DNA of 64,000 bases. Source: Rickettsiella endosymbiont of Xylota segnis. Lineage in GTDB: Bacteria; Pseudomonadota; Gammaproteobacteria; Diplorickettsiales; Diplorickettsiaceae. The notes below the pieces were generated by a model. It was not told the origin of the DNA. It saw nothing but the letters and a program-made list of their open reading frames with translations, and ran no database searches. The DNA is taken from the NCBI RefSeq assembly GCF_964019545.1, contig NZ_OZ026451.1, forward strand, positions 434,001 through 498,000, in the 5' to 3' direction. A program made the translations under genes and the position numbers. Of this stretch, positions 56,272-64,000 are shown one piece after another; the stretch's first letter is position 1; every line of letters begins with the position of its first letter.

Positions 56272-57684
56272 TTATTTTGGAAAGCGAACTTCAACTTGGA
56301 GTCCGGTGCCTTCTTCAGGAGTATCTAATGCGATGGAACCTTTATGTAATTTTGCAATTTGTTCTACAATAGCAAGCCCTAAACCACTGCCTTGTGCATT
56401 AGTTCCTAAGACTCTGAAAAAGCGTTCAAATACACGCGCGCGTAATTTATCAGGAATACCCGAACCGTTATCTATTACTTGTAAGACAATGGAGTCAGAC
56501 TTATTAAAAATATGTACCTTAATAATTCCTCCTATCGGGGTATAACGAATAGCATTATCGACTAGGTTGCGGATTAATACATGTAAGCCTGTGGTATTTC
56601 CTAACATCGTATAGTCTGATTCTTTTGCGATTAATTCAATTTCTATTTGCTTATGGATAGCTTGTGGTACTAATTGAGCAATGACTTCAGCTGCTATACG
56701 TGACAAATTTACTTGTGTAAAGTGCTCCGGCATGATGGTTTCTGGACTTAAGCGACACAACGTCAGTAATTGTTGGATGATATGTGAACAACGATCAACA
56801 CTGGCTATGACTTGCTTTAAGTGCATATAGCATTCTTGTGGGTCGGTAGTTTTGAGGGCTACTTGTGCTTGGGTTTTTAAAGCAGCGAGAGGTGTATGTA
56901 ATTCGTGAGCGGCATCCGCAGCAAAACGTTGCTCGCGTTCAAAAGCCTGTTGTAAACGTAAAAAAAGTTTATTCAACTCATCCACCAAAGGGCTTATTTC
57001 TACGGGCACTTCATTTAAATCAACGGGATCTAAGTGATCAGCAGCACGCTCAGTCATTTCTTTAGCAAAAAAACGGATACTTTTTAATCCGCTACCAATG
57101 ATGAGCCAAATAAACATTCCTGATAAAGGATAAATAAAGAGTGTGAGGTAAGTATCACTGACTAACATGTCATGGATCATGGTGTGACGTGCTGCGTATT
57201 GTTCCGCTAAAACTAAAATAATTCCGCGGTGGCTATCGTAAATGGTAAAAGTACGCCATTTTTGGCCCTCGATAATTTTATCGCTGAGCCCTGGTTTGCT
57301 GATGAGTGGCGCTGTTGGTGTTTTTTCTGAACTTAATAATAACTTCCCATCGCCATCCCATAATTGAAATTTATAACGTAATTGCTTTTGAGTGATGTCA
57401 GTTATATTGAAATGAGAATTAAGAGCGGAGTTTTTTTTTGGAATATAATTGTGGATATTGAGTTGTGATTGAATAGCTCTAAGTGTTTCAGGTGTTAAGA
57501 AGCGTGGGTTATTAGTAACGGTTTTAAGGAGCGAGCCTGTTTCTACTAGTAAATTATCTAAACCCACATTAATAGCTTGGGTGTCTATATAATAGTTCCC
57601 AAAAGCAGTAATGATGATAGTAGCGATAACTGTACTTAATAGATTAAACAATAAAAAACGTCTAATCGAAAAAATAGTAAACAT
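56272..57684 (-). CDS. Sensor histidine kinase, PmrB/QseC type
   Basis: A 470-residue membrane kinase. Helix 1 is at about residues 9-30, a periplasmic sensor region follows to about 177, and helix 2 is at about 178-200. Then come HAMP, HisKA with His260 in ADAAHELHTPLAALK, and HATPase_c with N-box LIRNLVDNAIRYTP and G-boxes DNGSGIP and GSGLGLAIV. The domain order and HisKA sequence fit the QseC/PmrB group. In Legionella and Coxiella, PmrAB controls Dot/Icm genes and effectors. It follows the response regulator with a 1-base overlap. Confidence 0.85.
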   Translation of the reverse strand: MFTIFSIRRFLLFNLLSTVIATIIITAFGNYYIDTQAINVGLDNLLVETGSLLKTVTNNPRFLTPETLRAIQSQLNIHNYIPKKNSALNSHFNITDITQKQLRYKFQLWDGDGKLLLSSEKTPTAPLISKPGLSDKIIEGQKWRTFTIYDSHRGIILVLAEQYAARHTMIHDMLVSDTYLTLFIYPLSGMFIWLIIGSGLKSIRFFAKEMTERAADHLDPVDLNEVPVEISPLVDELNKLFLRLQQAFEREQRFAADAAHELHTPLAALKTQAQVALKTTDPQECYMHLKQVIASVDRCSHIIQQLLTLCRLSPETIMPEHFTQVNLSRIAAEVIAQLVPQAIHKQIEIELIAKESDYTMLGNTTGLHVLIRNLVDNAIRYTPIGGIIKVHIFNKSDSIVLQVIDNGSGIPDKLRARVFERFFRVLGTNAQGSGLGLAIVEQIAKLHKGSIALDTPEEGTGLQVEVRFPK

Positions 57685-58355
57685 TAATTGTTTTCCTTCT
57701 CGGCCATATAACCCACACCACGTATTGTTCGAATAAAGTTGGTATCGACTAGTTTTTTTCGTAAGTTATGGACATGTACTTCTAATGTATTACTATCAAT
57801 TTCATCACCCCAGCCATAGAGGCATTGATTAAGCGAGTCGCGCGAGACAACATGGCCAGCATTTTCTAACAATTTTTGCAGTAAACTAAATTCACGACGC
57901 GACAAACTAATAGCCAATCCTTTGAGTGTGACGGTAAATGAGCTGGGATCTAATTCGATATCGCGATACGTTAATAGAGGTGAAGCGCGATTGCTGGAGA
58001 AGCGTCGTTGTAAAGCCCGAATTCTGGCAGATAGTTCATCCAAGTCAAAAGGCTTAGTTAAGTAATCGTCAGCACCGCTATCTAAACCCTTTATTCTGTC
58101 TTCGATGGCATGGCGCGCTGTCAAGATGAGTACAGGCATAGTGATACCCGCTGCGCGCATCTCACGTAAAACACTTAATCCGGGTAGACCCGGTAAATTT
58201 AAATCAAGTAGGATGACATCAAATGTTTCTGTTTTGATGGAACTTAAGGCGGTTCGGCCATCAGTGAGCCAATCAACTGTATAGCCATACTGTTTTAGAC
58301 CTTTGTGAATCCCATCACCTAGTGCTCCATCATCTTCGATTAATAGAATACGCAT
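57684..58355 (-). CDS. Response regulator, PmrA/QseB type (OmpR family)
   Basis: A 223-residue OmpR/PhoB-type regulator. The receiver has EDD at the start (LLIEDDGALGD), phospho-Asp in ILLDLNLPGLPG, and Lys in DDYLTKPFD. The C-terminal winged helix ends VHVHNLRKKL ... IRTIRGVGYM. The HGYxVDW-type segment (YGYTVDWLTDGRTAL) is typical of PmrA/QseB. The start at 58355 is preferred to 58367 because GAGG lies 6 bases before it. It is the first gene of the operon with the sensor kinase. Confidence 0.88.
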   Translation of the reverse strand: MRILLIEDDGALGDGIHKGLKQYGYTVDWLTDGRTALSSIKTETFDVILLDLNLPGLPGLSVLREMRAAGITMPVLILTARHAIEDRIKGLDSGADDYLTKPFDLDELSARIRALQRRFSSNRASPLLTYRDIELDPSSFTVTLKGLAISLSRREFSLLQKLLENAGHVVSRDSLNQCLYGWGDEIDSNTLEVHVHNLRKKLVDTNFIRTIRGVGYMAEKENN

Positions 58356-58367
58356 AGTTTGCCTCAT

Positions 58368-58684
58368 TATTATTATTTTTATATTCAGCTCGCATTGGAA
58401 TATGCGAAAATTTTTTATTATCGGGATCCCCGATTATTAACTAGCACACTTTGTGCAAAATAACTTGTTGAGAATAGTCAGTATCGTTAAAACCTCCATC
58501 GGAATCAGAAGCTATAATGCATTAGTATAGGAACAGTAAAATCAACGCTGATGCCATAGATTCATACAAATTTTGAGCCAATAAACGGTATAGCCTAATA
58601 AATTTCAATTATAGTTGCTAGTTTTTGTTGATAATTTATACATAAGGACAAGCTAAATGTATATTTATTACCAAAATGGTAATT
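58368..58684. other. Intergenic region between response regulator and ligA
   Basis: About 317 AT-rich bases. It should contain the promoter of the response-regulator operon (read leftward) and the end of ligA transcription. A perfect 6-base inverted repeat with 3-base centre, ATCGGG-ATC-CCCGAT, lies at 58420-58434, about 65 bases upstream of the regulator start. It could be an operator or a small hairpin. A 27-codon ORF near 58657 overlaps ligA and is not supported. Confidence 0.35.
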
Positions 58685-61360
<2,676 letters not shown>

Positions 61361-61361
<1 letters not shown>

Positions 61362-64000
61362 TACGTGGGTACCTCGGCCATAGCGATGGCTTTTTCTAGA
61401 TCGACAGCGACCATCCGTGATACACCAGGTTCATGCATAGTTACACCTGCTAAGTGATGTGCCATTTCAATCGCTACTTTATTATGGCTAATAAAGATAA
61501 ATTGTACTTCATTCGACATCTCTTTCACCAACTTACAAAATCTTAGAACATTCGTGTCGTCTAAGGGGGCGTCAACTTCATCTAACATGCAAAAAGGAGC
61601 AGGATTTAGCTGAAAAAAAGAAAAGACTAAAGCTGTTGCGGTCAACGCTTTTTCTCCTCCTGAAAGAAGATGTATGCTGCTATTTCGCTTTCCTGGTGGT
61701 TGCGCCATGATGCAGATACCACTATTCAGCAAATCCGATTCTTGCAGTTGTAATGACGCAATACCGCCCGAAAATAGTCTTGGAAATAATGTAGTAAAAT
61801 TCTGATTGACCTTGTCAAAGGTCTCTTTAAAACGATTACGCGTTTCTTTATCCATTTTTTGAATGGCTGTTTGCAACATTTCTAAGGCGGCTGTTAAGTC
61901 TTTAAATTGGTCTTCTAAGTATTTTTCACGCTCTGAAACAAGTTGTTGCTCTTCTAAAGCAGCTAGATTAACCGCACCTATCTGTTCAATACGCTGGGTT
62001 AATTTAGTGAGTTGTGTTTCACATTCTGTAATATCAATTTGCTCAGAGGGAATTTCTGATAATAGTTTTTCCAGTTCATAACCTTCTTCTTGTAATTGTT
62101 CTTCTAAGGTTTTAGCGCGTACACGTAACTCTTGTGAAAATAAACGTTGTTGCTCTAAGGTATCACGATCTAAGTTAAGATTGCTTTCCAATGTTTGCAA
62201 TTGGTCTTCAGTGCATTTAATTCTATTGTCGATGGTTTCTAATTGCGTTTGGCTTTCCTTAAGTTGTAAGCCAAGTTTATTTTTCTTATCGATATGATGA
62301 TTGAGTTGTTGCTCAAGTGAGCTTATCGGATTTTCAACAACGTTGAGGATTTTATGTAATTGGCTAAGACGTTGTTCTAATTGCAATTGTTGTTGTTTTA
62401 CATTGGATAAACTGGCAAGTTCGGCTTTTAGTTGATGACCTGCCGCTTGTAGGCTTAACTCATGTTGATGAAGTTCTGCTTCATAAGCTTTAGCGACACG
62501 CACTGATTCATTGAGTTGACTGTGTAGTGACTCTTTATCTTCCAAGTGTGCGAGCCGTTGTTTTTCCATTTGCTGCAGCTGAGTATCTGCTATTTTTTGC
62601 TCTTCGCTGGTTTGCTGCACTTTTTCTTGTGTCGTTTCATTAAGTTGTTTGGTTTCTTGCAATTCTTGTTGTATCACTTGAATACGTTGTTTAGCTTGAT
62701 TTATCCGCGCATGTTGTACAGTTTGGCGTGCGCTTAAATCTGCTTGTTGGGCAATTAATTCTGCATAGTGTTTTTGTTGTAGAGTTTGAGCTTCTTCCAG
62801 TTCTTTTAATTGCTTTTGAATGTGCAGAGAGTGTGCTTGTTGCTTATCAAGCTGTTCTTGAGTGTCTTGTTGTATTTTTTGTAATTGAACTATTTCGCGT
62901 TCACGTTGTAATAAGCCTGCTTTATCATCACCTGCTGCGGTTAAACGAATCCAATGGTTACCTAAACAAACCCCTTCGCGCGTGATGATGGACTCATAGC
63001 TTTTTAATTGTTTGGTATGTTCCAGGGCTTCAGACATCGTCTCGGCTACATAGACACCCGCTAATAAGTGTTCGAGTGGCCATGGAGCTGTAAATTTGCT
63101 GCTGATAGGCGCTAAGGCTAATTGATTCTGAAAGGTCGATGCAAAATGTTCACATGGCATCGATTTTGTCATTAAGCTAACGGTATTCGGCGGTGGGTTA
63201 GTTAAAAAATCATCTAAAGAATCTCGGTCGGTAAAACATACCGCTTGAATATGCTGATTTAAAGCAAGTTCTACAGCACGTTCCCAGCCTGATTCAACTT
63301 GCAATAGCTGAGCCAATCGAGGCTGCTCGGTTAAATTATGCTTTTTAAACCATTGCAGTAAGGTATGTTCGCGTTTGCCTAAAGCTTCTTGTTGCAAGGC
63401 CATGAGTGAAGCATATTCGCCTTGAGTGATCTGTAAGCGGCTTTTTAATTGATCGAGTTCTTTAGTGGCTTGTTGTAAATGGGAACGCTGCTCAAGAATT
63501 TGTTGAGCAATTTGTTCGCGTTGTGTTTTACATTGAGTTTGTTTTTCTACAACTTGCGCTAAAACTTCGTTCAAATTTTCAGGTTGTTCATTCTGTGAGA
63601 TTAAAATTTTAGATTGTGCATCGTGATCCTGCTGCAAACGTTCAATACGCAGGTTTAAAGTTTGTGATTGTTGTTGATGGTAATGGTTTTGTGTTGCAGC
63701 AATATGTTGTTGTTGTTTTAGTTCAGAAAAAGAGGTTTGAATTTTTTCCCATTTTGTTTGCCATTCTGCATAATTTTTTTCAGCTACTTTTAGCAAAGAT
63801 TGGCTTTGCTCAGCAGCTACTTGGAGTTCATTTTGTTTTTGCTGAAGTTCGCTAAGTGTTTGCTTGATTTGAATCTGATTAGTTTCGCTGGATTGGCATT
63901 GCTGTTCAAGAACCAATTTCTTTTTGCTTAAATCGGCTAGTTCCTGTTGATTTTGCTGAAGTTGTGTTGTCTGCGTACGTAAGTTTTCTTCCAAACGTGT
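61361..64000 (-). CDS. smc: Chromosome segregation protein SMC (C-terminal part, runs off the window)
   Basis: About 880 codons are visible and the frame is still open at the edge, so the N-terminal ATPase half (Walker A, about 290 residues) lies outside. Visible are a long Gln-rich coiled coil, the hinge around VESGWERAVELALNQHIQAV, a second coiled coil, and the C-terminal ATPase with the ABC signature HLLSGGEKALTATAL, then Walker B in FCMLDEVDAPLDD and the H-loop FIFISHNK. SMC condenses and segregates the chromosome with ScpA/ScpB; enteric gammaproteobacteria use MukB instead. Confidence 0.94.

Overview
The window reads as chromosome of an AT-rich gammaproteobacterium, most likely a host-associated member of the Legionellales (Coxiellaceae, Rickettsiella/Diplorickettsia-like). 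This placement is an inference from gene content: ordinary gammaproteobacterial housekeeping blocks (rpsF-rpsR-rplI-dnaB-alr, ygfB-pepP-ubiH-ubiI next to 6S RNA and ygfA, thrS-infC-rpmI-rplT, tRNA-Ser-ffs-dnaX-ybaB-recR, smc-zipA-ligA), broken up by decayed, AT-rich accessory genes with eukaryote-directed or toxin-like features (ankyrin repeats, a YopJ-like domain, ADP-ribosyltransferase-like proteins). No rRNA, CRISPR array, prophage or secretion-system locus is present.

Layout. 1-2000: the end of an unknown membrane protein, a PhzF-like gene and a decaying hypothetical locus. 2186-8522: ispB, then divergent rpsF-rpsR-(membrane protein)-rplI, dnaB-alr and a small lipoprotein. 8525-17322: a long palindromic element, dacB, ygfA with 6S RNA, and a tight operon ygfB-pepP-ubiH-maeA-ubiI. 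17319-25073: gmhB-radA, two glycosyltransferases, tRNA-Met, a LapC/PbgA-like membrane sulfatase-fold protein and fis. 25324-31183: dsbD, then the main accessory patch: IS30 remnant, a chimeric PhzF/ankyrin pseudogene, and a YopJ-like protein with helical repeats split by a frameshift. 31212-43860: EamA transporter, parC, pagL, rpmE, MFS carrier, aminotransferase, uvrB, tRNA-Val and thrS-infC-rpmI-rplT. 44042-45848: a tandem pair of ADP-ribosyltransferase-like genes, the first broken. 45861-50574: recR, ybaB, dnaX, 4.5S RNA, tRNA-Ser, prfC. 50748-56211: a degenerate hybrid kinase, minC, fadD and a large coiled-coil protein of unknown function. 56272-64000: a PmrAB/QseBC-like two-component system, ligA, zipA and smc, which runs off the edge.

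Several genes converge on the envelope: gmhB and the glycosyltransferases (LPS core and surface sugars), the LapC-like protein (LPS synthesis control), PagL (lipid A deacylation), a PmrAB-like sensor pair, dacB and dsbD. The most unusual content is the set of candidate host-interaction proteins (YopJ-like domain plus repeats; ART-like tandem pair; 539-residue coiled-coil protein), a hybrid kinase whose phospho-accepting His is Tyr, and a three-copy dispersed intergenic repeat that follows dacB, infC and prfC directly. Two of the frameshifts in the accessory genes would each be repaired by one extra T in a T-run, which may mean recent decay, slippage or sequencing error.
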